The notes: a model not told the origin generated them from the letters alone. A DNA stretch of 64,000 bases from Bifidobacterium aemilianum (GCF_003315635.1 NZ_PDCG01000001.1:248001-312000); one strand, 5' to 3'; positions 45,588 through 54,304 are shown, counted from the first letter of the stretch. Program-made: numbers and translations.

Positions 45588-47045
45588 CTATGCTTCGCCC
45601 TTGGTCTCCCCCGCAGACTCAGTGCCGGCGACCCGCTGGGCCTTGGTCTTCTTCAGGTCAGGGTCGACATGCTCGGCCAACATGGCCCGGGCATCACCGG
45701 CCGTCACGAAGGAGCCGCAGATCAGGACACCATGGCCGTAGCCCACACCCAGGTCGTCATCGGCATCGACCATGTTCACGGCGGCCTGTATGGCGTCAGG
45801 GAGGGCATCCACCCGGGTCACCCGGTCGGGACCGAAGACGTCCTTGGCGATCGCCTCCAGCTCCTGGGCAGGCATGACCCGCTCCCGCCAGGAATTCTCG
45901 GTCACCACAATCTGGCTGAGGATGGGCTCCAGCTCCCCCAGGTACTCCTCCACCTGCTTGTCCTTCATCATGGAGACCACACCGACCAGCTGGCTGAAGC
46001 CGTAGTTCTCCTCCAGGGCCTCGCGCAGGGATTCGGCGGCATTGAGGTTGTGGCCGCCATCAAGGATGATGGTGGGTGAGGTACGGATCTGCTCGATGCG
46101 GCCTGGGATTCTGACACCGCCGAGGGCCTCGCCCACCAGATCGCCATCCAGCACACCGTTGACCGGCATGACGGTCTCGGCCGCAGCCAGGGCCGCGAGC
46201 GCGTTATGGGCCTGGTGAAGGCCGAACTTGGCGATGGGCACGTCCTCGTAGGTGCCGTTGGGGGTGCGCAGGGTGGCCAGCTGTCCGCCGACGGCCGGCA
46301 TGCGGCTGACAATCTCCATCTCCTGGCCGTCACGAATCATGGGGGCCTGGGCCTTGGCAGCGGCTACCTCCAGAATGGGCATGACCTCCTCGCCATGGGG
46401 CTGGGGGCCGATGATGGCGGTGGAGCCGGGCTTGATGATGCCTGCCTTCTCGGTGGCTATCTGTTCGACGGTGTCGCCCAGCCATTCCATATGGTCCATG
46501 TCGACCGGGCCGATGATGGCCGCGTCGGCATCAAGCACATTGGTGGCATCCCAAAGTCCGCCCAAGCCGACCTCAACGATGGCCACATCGACCGGCGCAT
46601 CGGCGAACTTCCAGATGGCCATGGCGGTCAGGACCTCGAAGAAGCTCATCTTGGGGTGGCCCTCCTGGTCCATCCTGGCATCGACCAGGTCCACGAAGTC
46701 CCTGATTTGCTCCCAGGCATCCACAAAGTCGTCGTCGTTCAGCTGCTGGCCGTCGATGGCGATCCGCTCATTGACCTTCTCCAGGTGGGGCGAGGTGTAA
46801 AGGCCAGTCCTCATGCCGTAGGCCCGGCAGATGGCTTCGGCCATGCGGGCGGTGGAGCCCTTGCCATTGGTGCCGGTGATGTGGATGACCCGGAAGCTCT
46901 CCTCGGGATGGCCCAGGAGGTCCAGGATCAGATTCATCCGGTCCAAGTCCAGGTTGGTCTTGTTGTGCTCGGACGGTCGACTCATGATATCGCGCTCGAC
47001 CAGCCGGATGTCCTGCCCTGCTTCGTTCGGATGCTCAAATGACAT
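45588..47045 (-). CDS. folC: Folylpolyglutamate/dihydrofolate synthase
   Basis: About 485 residues from the ATG at 47045 (MSFEHPNEAGQDIRLVERDI). ATP site VIHITGTNGKGSTARMAEAI, folate-binding TGLYTSPHLEKVNERI, and AIVEVGLGGLWDATNVLDA are clear Mur-ligase-type FolC motifs. It adds glutamate to folates, and in many bacteria also to dihydropteroate. 264 bp separate it from smc; the 356 bp upstream to pepP hold divergent promoters and no gene that I can support. Confidence 0.9.
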   Translation of the reverse strand: MSFEHPNEAGQDIRLVERDIMSRPSEHNKTNLDLDRMNLILDLLGHPEESFRVIHITGTNGKGSTARMAEAICRAYGMRTGLYTSPHLEKVNERIAIDGQQLNDDDFVDAWEQIRDFVDLVDARMDQEGHPKMSFFEVLTAMAIWKFADAPVDVAIVEVGLGGLWDATNVLDADAAIIGPVDMDHMEWLGDTVEQIATEKAGIIKPGSTAIIGPQPHGEEVMPILEVAAAKAQAPMIRDGQEMEIVSRMPAVGGQLATLRTPNGTYEDVPIAKFGLHQAHNALAALAAAETVMPVNGVLDGDLVGEALGGVRIPGRIEQIRTSPTIILDGGHNLNAAESLREALEENYGFSQLVGVVSMMKDKQVEEYLGELEPILSQIVVTENSWRERVMPAQELEAIAKDVFGPDRVTRVDALPDAIQAAVNMVDADDDLGVGYGHGVLICGSFVTAGDARAMLAEHVDPDLKKTKAQRVAGTESAGETKGEA

Positions 47046-47401
47046 GTGACCCCTGTTCCTCGGCATACTGACTGCTCACATTCTATGAGAGGGAGCCAAC
47101 AGAAGCACTCCATTCGTCGCACAGCCGAGTGAGCCCCGCTCCGGTAGTCCCACCCCACCCCCGCATACCGACTCACCACAAAGCCGCTTACTCGCTCACA
47201 ACCCATGAAAAGACTGGCGTGGACTTTCCCTATATCGACTTAGGGTGAGCCCGTTCGTGGATGCTGTCCAGAAGGTCCGGTGCCAGCTGCGGAGACAAAT
47301 CCCACAGGGCGTCAGCGTTGAACAGCGAACCCGGGCCGGCCGCTGACTATGATGGCAGGAAAGAGTAAGCAAACCAGCGAGTAGCAGACGGGTGAGGTGC
47401 C
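47046..47401. other. Divergent folC-pepP intergenic region
   Basis: 356 bp without a credible gene. It must hold the promoters of both flanking genes. TATATCGACTTAGGGT near 47230 is AT-richer than the rest. No strong inverted repeat was seen. Confidence 0.35.
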
Positions 47402-49000
47402 ATGAGTCAGGTAGTGACCGACAAGGACAGGGAATATGAACGCCAGGAGGCCGCCAAGGCACCGGGGGCCAACCAGCCCATAACGGAACGGGTCAACAAC
47501 CGTTCCCTGCGCCCCAACAGCCATGATTTCAAGGAGTTCATGACCACCGGCTGGGACAACCAGGAACCGACCATCGAACCTTTGGAATCCAGCAAGTACA
47601 TTCCTGCCCGCCTCAAGACCTTGGGTCGCGCCTTCCCCGGCGAGCGCCTGGTCATTCCGGCGGGCCAGCCCAAGGTGCGCAACAACGACTGCGACTATGC
47701 CTTCCGACCTGACTCGGCCTTCTCCTACTACACCGGTCTGGGGCAGGATTATGAGGCCGGCGCCGTGCTGGTCCTGGACCCCCTAGATCCGCAGAGCACC
47801 GAGGCCAAGGCCGGGCAGACCCATACGGCACAGCTTTTCGTGGCCCCTCGCGCCGACAACTCCACCGAGGACTACTACCGTGACCCGCATTACGGTGAGT
47901 ACTGGGTCGGCCCCCGGGCAGGCCTTCGCGAGTTGGCGGCCATGACCGGTATCGAGACCCACGACCTCGCCCAGCTTGCCGACGCCCTGGGTAAGGATGT
48001 GGGCGCCCAGGCCGGTTCCGTCCGTCTTCGGGTCATCAGCGATGCCGACAGCCAGGTGACCACCCTGGTCGAGGAGACCCGCAAGGCCAATGGCTTCCCT
48101 GACCCAGCCAAGAACAACGCGGCTGACGACAAACTGCATGAGTTCACCTCCGAGGCCCGCATGGTCAAGGACACCTTTGAGGTGCAGGAGATGCGCAAGG
48201 CCGTTGCCGCCACCAAGGATGGCTTCGACCGGCTGCTCAGCCGCCTGCCCCAGGCCATGGATAGGCCCCGGTCCGAACGGATGCTTGAGGGGGCCTTCAA
48301 CTCCGTGGCCCGCGAGGAGGGTAACGAGGTCGGCTATGACACCATCGTGGCCTCGGGTGAGCACGCGCCGATCCTGCACTGGATGCGCAACACGGGCGTG
48401 GTCCGCCAGGGAGATATGCTCCTGGTCGACGCTGGCGTGGAGGTAGACAGCCTCTATACGGCCGACATCACCCGCACCTTCCCCGTCGGCGGCAAGTTCA
48501 CGCCCCTGCAGCGCAAGCTCTACCAGGCGGTCCTGGACTCCCAGCAGGCCGGCTTCGAGGCGGCACAGCCCGGGGCCACCTACTCGGACATCCACCACGC
48601 CTGCATGAGGGTCATCGCGGAACGCCTGCACGAGTGGGGCATTCTGCCGGTCGACGTGGAGACCTCCCTGTCTCCCGAGGGGCAGCAGCACCGGCGGTGG
48701 CTGGCCTGCGGCGTGGCCCATCACCTTGGTTTGGACGTGCACGACTGCGCCCAGGCCCGTTATGAGTCCTACCAGGGCGCCCAGATTCGCCCCGGGATGA
48801 TCTTCACCATCGAACCCGGTCTCTACTTCGCCAAGAACGACTTGCTCCTGCCTCCGGAGATGCGCGGCATCGGCATCCGCATCGAGGACGACGTGCTCAT
48901 GACCGAGTCCGGCCCCGAATGGATCTCCAAGGACATCCCCAAGCAGATCGAAGACGTTGAGGCCTGGATGGCCGACCGGGCCAGCCATCCCACCTCCTGA
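47402..49000 (+). CDS. pepP: Xaa-Pro aminopeptidase (PepP)
   Basis: 532 residues. The N-terminal creatinase-like domain (DYAFRPDSAFSYYTGLGQDY) precedes the M24 pita-bread catalytic domain. The five metal ligands can be placed: the two Asp of DAGVEVDSLYTADITRTF, His of GVAHHLGLDVHD, Glu of FTIEPGLYF and Glu of IGIRIEDDVLM. It removes N-terminal residues next to proline, useful for proline-rich peptides. A GAGGTG site precedes the ATG. Confidence 0.92.
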   Translation: MSQVVTDKDREYERQEAAKAPGANQPITERVNNRSLRPNSHDFKEFMTTGWDNQEPTIEPLESSKYIPARLKTLGRAFPGERLVIPAGQPKVRNNDCDYAFRPDSAFSYYTGLGQDYEAGAVLVLDPLDPQSTEAKAGQTHTAQLFVAPRADNSTEDYYRDPHYGEYWVGPRAGLRELAAMTGIETHDLAQLADALGKDVGAQAGSVRLRVISDADSQVTTLVEETRKANGFPDPAKNNAADDKLHEFTSEARMVKDTFEVQEMRKAVAATKDGFDRLLSRLPQAMDRPRSERMLEGAFNSVAREEGNEVGYDTIVASGEHAPILHWMRNTGVVRQGDMLLVDAGVEVDSLYTADITRTFPVGGKFTPLQRKLYQAVLDSQQAGFEAAQPGATYSDIHHACMRVIAERLHEWGILPVDVETSLSPEGQQHRRWLACGVAHHLGLDVHDCAQARYESYQGAQIRPGMIFTIEPGLYFAKNDLLLPPEMRGIGIRIEDDVLMTESGPEWISKDIPKQIEDVEAWMADRASHPTS

Positions 49001-49027
49001 CAGCACCAAACCCAAGCCTCGGCAACT

Positions 49028-49074
49028 GCCCCAGTCACCGCCATCATTCCAGCGGCCCTGGCGGTGACTGGGGC
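49028..49074 (+). terminator. Terminator after pepP
   Basis: GCCCCAGTCACCGCCA (49028-49043) pairs perfectly with TGGCGGTGACTGGGGC (49059-49074), followed by a short TT. It begins 27 bp after the pepP stop. Confidence 0.7.
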
Positions 49075-49122
49075 TTGGTACCCAAACCACAAGAGCCTCA
49101 CCCGGCGGTTTCAAGGAAGAAC

Positions 49123-49644
49123 ATGACCACTCCAAGCTTCATTCTCGACCTACGGCAGAAAGTTGGCCACGACCCACTCTGGCTGACGGGAGTGACCGGC
49201 TATGCTCTCGATGACCATGAGCGCCTACTCCTGGGGCGGCGTTCCGACACTGGTGAATGGGCCCTGGTCTACGGAATCAACGAGCCCGGCGAGCAGCCCG
49301 CTGACACGCTGGTGCGCGAAATCGCCGCGGAGACAGGCATCGAGGCCGAAGTGACCGACCTGGTCTCGGTCATATCCGACGACCGCATGCTCACCTACGC
49401 CAATGGGGACCAGGCCCAGTACATGGACCATTCCTTCCTCTGCCGACTGCTGCCCGACTCGCCCCGGGAGCCCAAACCCGTTGACGGCGAGAACCTGGAG
49501 GTCGGTTGGTTCGACCCGGCCGACCTCCCCCAGCCCCTGGCCGCCAGCACCTCCGAGCGCATCACACTCTTCAACCACTACCTAGCCGACAAGGCCACCG
49601 GCCACCCCCACACCTTCTTCATAAGCCAAGGCCAACTCCACTAG
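49123..49644 (+). CDS. NUDIX hydrolase
   Basis: About 173 residues from the ATG at 49123 (MTTPSFILDLRQKVGHDPLW), with AAGGAAG upstream. The NUDIX box is GINEPGEQPADTLVREIAAE followed by TGI; the first glutamate of the usual E-E pair is Ala, while the second and the R-E pair are kept. This variant form is common in actinobacterial NUDIX proteins. Substrate (nucleoside diphosphate derivative) unknown. Last GC-rich gene before the AT-rich retron island. Confidence 0.83.
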   Translation: MTTPSFILDLRQKVGHDPLWLTGVTGYALDDHERLLLGRRSDTGEWALVYGINEPGEQPADTLVREIAAETGIEAEVTDLVSVISDDRMLTYANGDQAQYMDHSFLCRLLPDSPREPKPVDGENLEVGWFDPADLPQPLAASTSERITLFNHYLADKATGHPHTFFISQGQLH

Positions 49645-49981
49645 CCACCAGAACATAACTATGAGCACCATCTCACCTTCCCCTAAGCCACGAACAGATT
49701 CTTTAGGTACTCGTAGAACTGAGACTGCTGGCAATAAGAACTTAAACAGCAACTCGTCAACTTTTCAGGGCACACCGACCTTCGTGATACGCAATACATC
49801 AAAATTATGTCCGCGTACGATTGTATTAAACAGAGCAAGCATCAATAGACTCATGTACTGCTATCTTTATTTATTAGATGACAAATGATCGAGCAGGCCT
49901 TGCCGCAAAACTGTTCAGCCGCAAGCTATATGAAAAGCATTGGATTATTAAAAACCGGCACAGGGATGATAAACTTCAAAT
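49645..49981. other. AT-rich left flank of the retron island
   Basis: Base composition falls sharply after 49660. The 337 bp hold no gene that I can support; a 75-residue frame at 49661-49888 resembles nothing. The stretch around 49940-49975 (TTGGAT, then GATGATAAAC) may be the retron promoter, since the predicted RNA begins at about 49982, but spacing is poor. Confidence 0.45.
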
Positions 49982-50136
49982 TGAGCACCTAGTTTTTTGG
50001 GTAATTGGTTCGTGAATTCAATTACCTCTATGCGTAAGCATGGACGAAAGATTGCTGGTCCTTTGAGTGATGTTTGTCCTCAACGGAACGAGCGGTCGAC
50101 TCCGGTGATGACAAACATCACTCAAGTAGGTGCTCA
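49982..50136 (+). ncRNA. Retron msr-msd RNA
   Basis: A full retron RNA layout is visible. a1 TGAGCACCTA (49982-49991) and a2 TAGGTGCTCA (50127-50136) pair perfectly over 10 bp. The G at 49992 just after a1 is in the position of the branching guanosine of Eco1. The msr part has two hairpins: GGTAATTG/CAATTACC (50000-50007 with 50019-50026) and ATGC-GTAA-GCAT (50030-50041). The msd part is a long hairpin, 50063-50087 with 50101-50125. Its lower 16 bp (TTGAGTGATGTTTGTC) are perfect, and its upper part pairs with two mismatches around a 13-base loop. It ends one base before a2 and 20 bp before the effector start. In known retrons the RT copies the msd into DNA linked 2'-5' to the RNA. Confidence 0.88.
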
Positions 50137-50156
50137 CTTTATTAAAGGGATCATTG

Positions 50157-51161
50157 ATGAATAATAAAGATTTGCTTTTCGACAAAATATACAATGATGA
50201 TTGCATCACGGCGTTGAAAAGTTGCCTAGACAAACGAAAAGATCAATCGAAGGCGGTCGTTAGTCACAAATTCGTTTTTGTCTGCGGAAGTATGCTGAAC
50301 AGTTTTGCAAACGAATCTCTCAAAGGCAGTTATCTAACATCGGATAACAGGGGTTTTATACGTAGGTATATTCTTAGCAAAAACCCCACTATTCACGTCG
50401 TTTATTCGGAACGTTTATTCGAGCAGAACAGCAAAGTGGATTTACTCACCTTTGAGGAGTTTCTTGCTGAAATTAGCGATTTGATAATACTGCCTATTGA
50501 AAGCGCTGGGACTATATGTGAGCTAGGAGCCTTTGCTCATTCTGAAGGTTTATTAACAAAAAAATTACTTGTCATTGTTGATAACGAGTACAAGGATGCC
50601 GATTCTTTCATAGTCCAAGGACCAGTCAGAAAGGTCGCCAACAGTAAGGCAAAGGTGATATATGCGCCGGTAAACGCTGGAACGATATTAACAAGCGAGT
50701 TAACCGCATTCATAGATGAAAGATTGGCTGTATTCAAACAACCTCGGCGACAAGACAATTTTCACAGACTGAATCCTTCAAATATAGGTACCAATACCCT
50801 ATATCTAAACTCTTTTATACATGAGCTAATCGAACTCATGCAAGTCGCTTCTCCAATCTCTCAAGGCAATGCTTTCAAACTTTACAAAAAAATCAAGGAT
50901 ATTGATTCACGCCTTCAATTCGTAAAAAGCAATGGCGAGCAATTCCATAAACAGATAACACAACAAATGATATTTAAACTGTTAAAAGATGCGGGCATTA
51001 TCCGTCAAGTCGAAGAAGACTTATACTCCTCCTGTGAACCACTTAGCAACGAGAATCTTTTTCTATTCCAAGAAGAAGAGAGAATTCACAAGAAACTTGA
51101 GAATCAGCGGTTAAGTATGCTCTCAAGAATACGTAAACACAAAAAGGAGATGTGCTTATGA
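50157..51161 (+). CDS. Retron effector, NDT-like (RcaT/type II group)
   Basis: 334 residues from the ATG at 50157 with AAAGGGA before it; the upstream GTG at 50130 lies in a2. The N-terminal half (about 35-190) is a Rossmann-like nucleoside deoxyribosyltransferase-type fold: HKFVFVCGSML, then ILPIESAGTICELGAFA (residues 111-127), where the E-L-G glutamate (E122) matches the catalytic residue of this group, and KKLLVIVDNEY. The C-terminal half (about 210-334) is Lys-rich and helical with a winged-helix-like stretch (QQMIFKLLKDAGIIRQVEED), as expected for binding the msDNA. In Eco1 and Sen2 this protein is the toxin kept silent by RT-msDNA. Much more AT-rich than the neighbouring genes. Its TGA overlaps the RT start. 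Confidence 0.83.
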   Translation: MNNKDLLFDKIYNDDCITALKSCLDKRKDQSKAVVSHKFVFVCGSMLNSFANESLKGSYLTSDNRGFIRRYILSKNPTIHVVYSERLFEQNSKVDLLTFEEFLAEISDLIILPIESAGTICELGAFAHSEGLLTKKLLVIVDNEYKDADSFIVQGPVRKVANSKAKVIYAPVNAGTILTSELTAFIDERLAVFKQPRRQDNFHRLNPSNIGTNTLYLNSFIHELIELMQVASPISQGNAFKLYKKIKDIDSRLQFVKSNGEQFHKQITQQMIFKLLKDAGIIRQVEEDLYSSCEPLSNENLFLFQEEERIHKKLENQRLSMLSRIRKHKKEMCL

Positions 51162-52087
51162 GTAAATCTCTTGTAGAAGAAATATCCGCCTCGCTCCGCA
51201 TTTCAACCGAACGTACGCAAGAGATAATTATCAATGCTGACAAGCTGTATAAAATATATAGCATCCCCAAACATTCCGGGGGGAATCGGTTAATATACCA
51301 ACCATCATCACAGCTTAAAGCTATTCAATACTGGACGCTGGATAACATTATCAGCCTATTCCCGGTATCAGATAGAGCTTTTGCCTATGTCAAAGGTCGT
51401 TCGATCGCATCCAATGCAAAAGCTCATCGCCAGTCAAAATACCTGTTTCACACAGATATACATAATTTCTTCCCCTCAATCACTTCCAGTTTGTTTGACA
51501 AACAATGTTTAAACCGTTTTAGCAGTATTCTGGAAGAGACTGGTTTTTCGTTTGGCGACACTAATAGCGTACTGCATAAAATACTCTTCCGCAAAGATAA
51601 ACTAACTATAGGGGCCGTCTCTTCGCCAGCAATATCTAATGCAGTTATGCACGATTTCGATCAGTCACTAACCAATTACTGTTTGATTTCTGGGTATGTT
51701 TATACCAGATATGCTGACGATATTTACATTTCTTCCAAAAGCTTATTGCCTAAGCAAATAAAAGAAGATATCTTCGCTGAAATGCATAAATTCGGATTCT
51801 CCCCAAATTACAAGAAAACAAGCTTTTGGAATGGCTCATCGCATCTGAAAGTAACTGGCGTCAATGTACTCGCAGGCAGCGGAAGACTCACTATTGGTAC
51901 GCGAAACAAGAAAATGATCAAAGGGATGTTATACGAGTATTTAATGCACGGAAAAGGTGATCCGACGAAAATACTCGGGTATTTGGCCTATGTCAAGGAA
52001 ATCGAACCAAGCTTTTACAATACTTTGATTATTAAGTATTCAGAGTACAGAAATGAGCACATCATTAAATACCTCAAGGACAGTTGA
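51158..52087 (+). CDS. Retron reverse transcriptase
   Basis: 309 residues from the ATG overlapping the effector stop (ATGA), with AAGGAG eight bases before. Retron RT hallmarks are all present: NAKAH (86-90, the NAxxH motif), DIHNFFPSI (100-108, first catalytic Asp), TIGAVSSPAISNAVM (RT3), YTRYADDIYIS with YADD at 185-188, and KVTGVNV with VTG at 232-234. The length matches compact retron RTs without fused domains. It would copy the msd of the RNA at 49982-50136 and hold the effector inactive until phage attack. No group II intron maturase domain and no DGR repeats are present. Confidence 0.94.
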   Translation: MSKSLVEEISASLRISTERTQEIIINADKLYKIYSIPKHSGGNRLIYQPSSQLKAIQYWTLDNIISLFPVSDRAFAYVKGRSIASNAKAHRQSKYLFHTDIHNFFPSITSSLFDKQCLNRFSSILEETGFSFGDTNSVLHKILFRKDKLTIGAVSSPAISNAVMHDFDQSLTNYCLISGYVYTRYADDIYISSKSLLPKQIKEDIFAEMHKFGFSPNYKKTSFWNGSSHLKVTGVNVLAGSGRLTIGTRNKKMIKGMLYEYLMHGKGDPTKILGYLAYVKEIEPSFYNTLIIKYSEYRNEHIIKYLKDS

Positions 52088-52121
52088 AAATCAGCAGTAC
52101 AACTAGATAGAATTGCTATTC

Positions 52122-52163
52122 ACTATACGCGAATGGTGTGTTTTTACACTAATTGCGTATAGT
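52122..52163. promoter_or_regulatory. Dyad operator before the AbiEi gene
   Basis: ACTATACGC (52122-52130) and GCGTATAGT (52155-52163) are a perfect 9-bp inverted pair; inside, GTGT and ACAC form a second dyad around TTTTT. AbiEi antitoxins bind inverted repeats just upstream of their own gene, so this fits an autoregulatory operator. The ATG at 52165 or 52171 follows directly without a ribosome site, suggesting a leaderless transcript. Confidence 0.6.
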
Positions 52164-52164
52164 A

Positions 52165-52698
52165 ATGACTATGAAGCAAAGCATAGCCATTCAAACACTG
52201 TCTCGATGGGATGATGCTGGACGCTATGTCTTCCTTAACAGAGACCTTCGTAAGCTGTTCCCAGAGAACGACAATGCTTTCAAAGATGGCCTGAAACGAC
52301 TGGTGTTCAACGGACTACTGGTTCGAGCGGCCCGAGGGGTTTACATATACGCTCTCAGCAAGCACATCGGCGAGGGAACACTGGATTTGATTGCGCGAAA
52401 CCTGCGTCGCGGATTTCTCACCTACGAGAGCCTGGAAAGTGCACTCAGTTCCTACGGCATTATCAGTCAGATACCAATTGACCGACGCACCTACATGACA
52501 ACAGGACGATCCGGCGAATATACAACCCCCTAAGGCACCATTGAATTTACACACACCAATGGGTCTCCAGCCCAAATTCTCCCAAATCTCATCACCACCA
52601 CCGGCCGCGAACTACCGGTAGCCTCCCCCGAACTAGCCCTCCGCAATCTCAAAGCCACACGGCGCAGCATGGATTTGGTCCTTTCCGACCACATGTAG
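52165..52698 (+). pseudogene. Truncated AbiEi-type antitoxin (type IV TA)
   Basis: The N-terminal winged helix is clear: AIQTLSRWDDAGRYVFLNRD, FKDGLKRLVFNGLLVRAARG, VYIYALSKH, and GFLTYESLESALSSYGIISQ, the pattern of AbiEi_4 family antitoxins. A TAA at 52531-52533 interrupts EYTTP-stop-GTIEFTHT, where a tyrosine is expected, and the frame continues through PVASPELALRNLKATRRSMD to a second stop at 52698. The C-terminal part is shorter than in full antitoxins, which suggests a deletion as well. No AbiEii toxin gene follows. The DNA-binding N-terminal 122 residues could still be made. Confidence 0.75.
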
Positions 52699-52716
52699 AA
52701 ACCTCAACAAACAAGG

Positions 52717-52754
52717 AAGCGGGGCCGTCTGGAGGAAGATGGACGGTCCCGCTT
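52717..52754 (-). terminator. Terminator after nagA
   Basis: AAGCGGGGCCGTC (52717-52729) pairs with GACGGTCCCGCTT (52742-52754) with one G-T pair, 15 bp beyond the nagA stop. A T-rich run follows on the minus strand. It also marks the right edge of the AT-rich island. Confidence 0.7.
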
Positions 52755-52768
52755 GCTGATTGGGCGGC

Positions 52769-54034
52769 TTAGCGGAGTTTGCGGCCGGCGCACCAGACAT
52801 CCTGGACGGCCCAGCTGGCGGGGTCGGTCAGGAGGATGTCGGCGGCGTAGCCGGGGGCCAGGAGGCCCAGGGGGACTCCGGTGACCGGGTTGGGGCGGTC
52901 GAAGCCGAAGGCCTTGGCCGGGGTAAGGGTGGCCGCTTCGATGGCTAGGGCCGGGGCGATGCCCAACTCCAGCACGGCCCGCTGGATGGCGACCTCCAGC
53001 AGCAGGGTGGAACCGGCGATGGCCCCGTTGGAGACCAGGCGTGCGTGGCCGTCCTCGACATCGACATCCAGGGCACCAAGCTTGTAGGCGCCGTCAGGGC
53101 AGCCGGTGGCGGCCATGGAGTCGGTGATGAAGGCGACCCGGTGGGGGGCGAAGTCGAAGCCCAGCTTCAGCATGGGGTCCTGCACATGGAAGCCGTCGTT
53201 GATCAGCTCAATGACCACGCGGGGGTCCTCGACAGCCGCCGGGATGGGGCCTGGCTTGCGGTGGTGGAGGCCGTTCATGGCGTTGAACATGTGGGTCATG
53301 ATGCCGGCGCCGGCGTTGAAGGCCTTCTGGGCGATCTCGTAGCCGGCATCACTGTGGCCTACGGCGGGAACCACTCCGGCATCGGCGAACTGACGGATGG
53401 CAGAGAGACCATGGGGCAACTCTGGGGCAATGGTGATCTGCCGGATGCAGCCATCGGCGGCCTCCAGCAGCTGGTCAACCAGGGCCGGTTCAGGGTCCCG
53501 CAGGCACTGGGGGTCATGGGCCCCCTTACGTGTGAGGGCCAGGAAGGGCCCCTCAAGGTGGGCACCGAGAATATCGGGCCGGGTGTCCATCTTGGAGCGA
53601 ACCGTACGTAGGTTGTCGCAGATATCATTCATGGGGTTGGTTATCAGCGAGAGCACCTGGCGGGTGGTCCCGTGGACGGCGTGGCCTGCCCTGGCCGTGT
53701 CAATGGCTTGGGGACCGTCATCAAAGGAGTATTCCCAGGATCCGTGGGAGTGAATGTCAATGTAGCCTGGGGTCAGCACCCTCCCTTGGGCGTCGCGGAC
53801 CAGCGAACCGTCAGCCGGGTCCATGCCAAGCTTCCGGCAGGTGGCCTCGAACTCAGCCAGCCCACAGCCGGTTGCCTCTATCCGCCCCCCCAGGGATATG
53901 AGCCAGAAGTCGTCCTCGATGCCCTGGGCATCGACCTTGCGCGCATTGGTGATGGCGAACCTGCCGGGCCGCCCCTCCAAGGCACCTGTTACTTGGGCAA
54001 CGGTTTGGGCCCGCGACTGACTATCCTCACACAT
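52769..54034 (-). CDS. nagA: N-acetylglucosamine-6-phosphate deacetylase
   Basis: About 421 residues from an ATG at 54034, seven bases after AAGGAAGG (an ATG at 54040 is too close). An amidohydrolase: PGYIDIHSHGSWEYSF (HxH pair), GAHLEGPFL (Glu ligand), PAVGHSDAGYEIA (His), HMFNAMNGLHHRKPG and ITDSMAATG (catalytic Asp). It turns GlcNAc-6-P into GlcN-6-P and acetate; NagB then makes fructose-6-P. nagB is 271 bp upstream in the same direction. Confidence 0.92.
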   Translation of the reverse strand: MCEDSQSRAQTVAQVTGALEGRPGRFAITNARKVDAQGIEDDFWLISLGGRIEATGCGLAEFEATCRKLGMDPADGSLVRDAQGRVLTPGYIDIHSHGSWEYSFDDGPQAIDTARAGHAVHGTTRQVLSLITNPMNDICDNLRTVRSKMDTRPDILGAHLEGPFLALTRKGAHDPQCLRDPEPALVDQLLEAADGCIRQITIAPELPHGLSAIRQFADAGVVPAVGHSDAGYEIAQKAFNAGAGIMTHMFNAMNGLHHRKPGPIPAAVEDPRVVIELINDGFHVQDPMLKLGFDFAPHRVAFITDSMAATGCPDGAYKLGALDVDVEDGHARLVSNGAIAGSTLLLEVAIQRAVLELGIAPALAIEAATLTPAKAFGFDRPNPVTGVPLGLLAPGYAADILLTDPASWAVQDVWCAGRKLR

Positions 54035-54304
54035 CTGCATACCTTCCTTGTGTCGCCGTTGAAGCATCGACGTGGGCGGGTTGGCAAGAAGAGCCAGCCC
54101 TGGCACTCCGCCAGACTTCCAGCAAGCCCCCTATGACTATGACCTACATTACTGGCAGCGACAGCAGTCAGGCCACCGCCCTGCCGACAGCTCCGCCCAC
54201 TGCCCTATCTGCTGCCTGGTGAGATGACAGGCCCAATACCCGCGGAACCTAAATCCGCCCAGGCACCCGAGCTGTCAGCACTCACCAATCAGCAATGCTG
54301 TCGC

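Noticed and set aside
49661..49888. Small open frame of 75 codons in the retron's left flank
   Set aside because: Low-complexity composition, no ribosome site, no likeness to a known protein; AT-rich DNA gives such frames by chance.
51158..52087. RT as part of a diversity-generating retroelement or group II intron
   Set aside because: No template/variable repeat pair, no maturase or endonuclease domain; VTG and NAxxH motifs and the adjacent RNA fit a retron.
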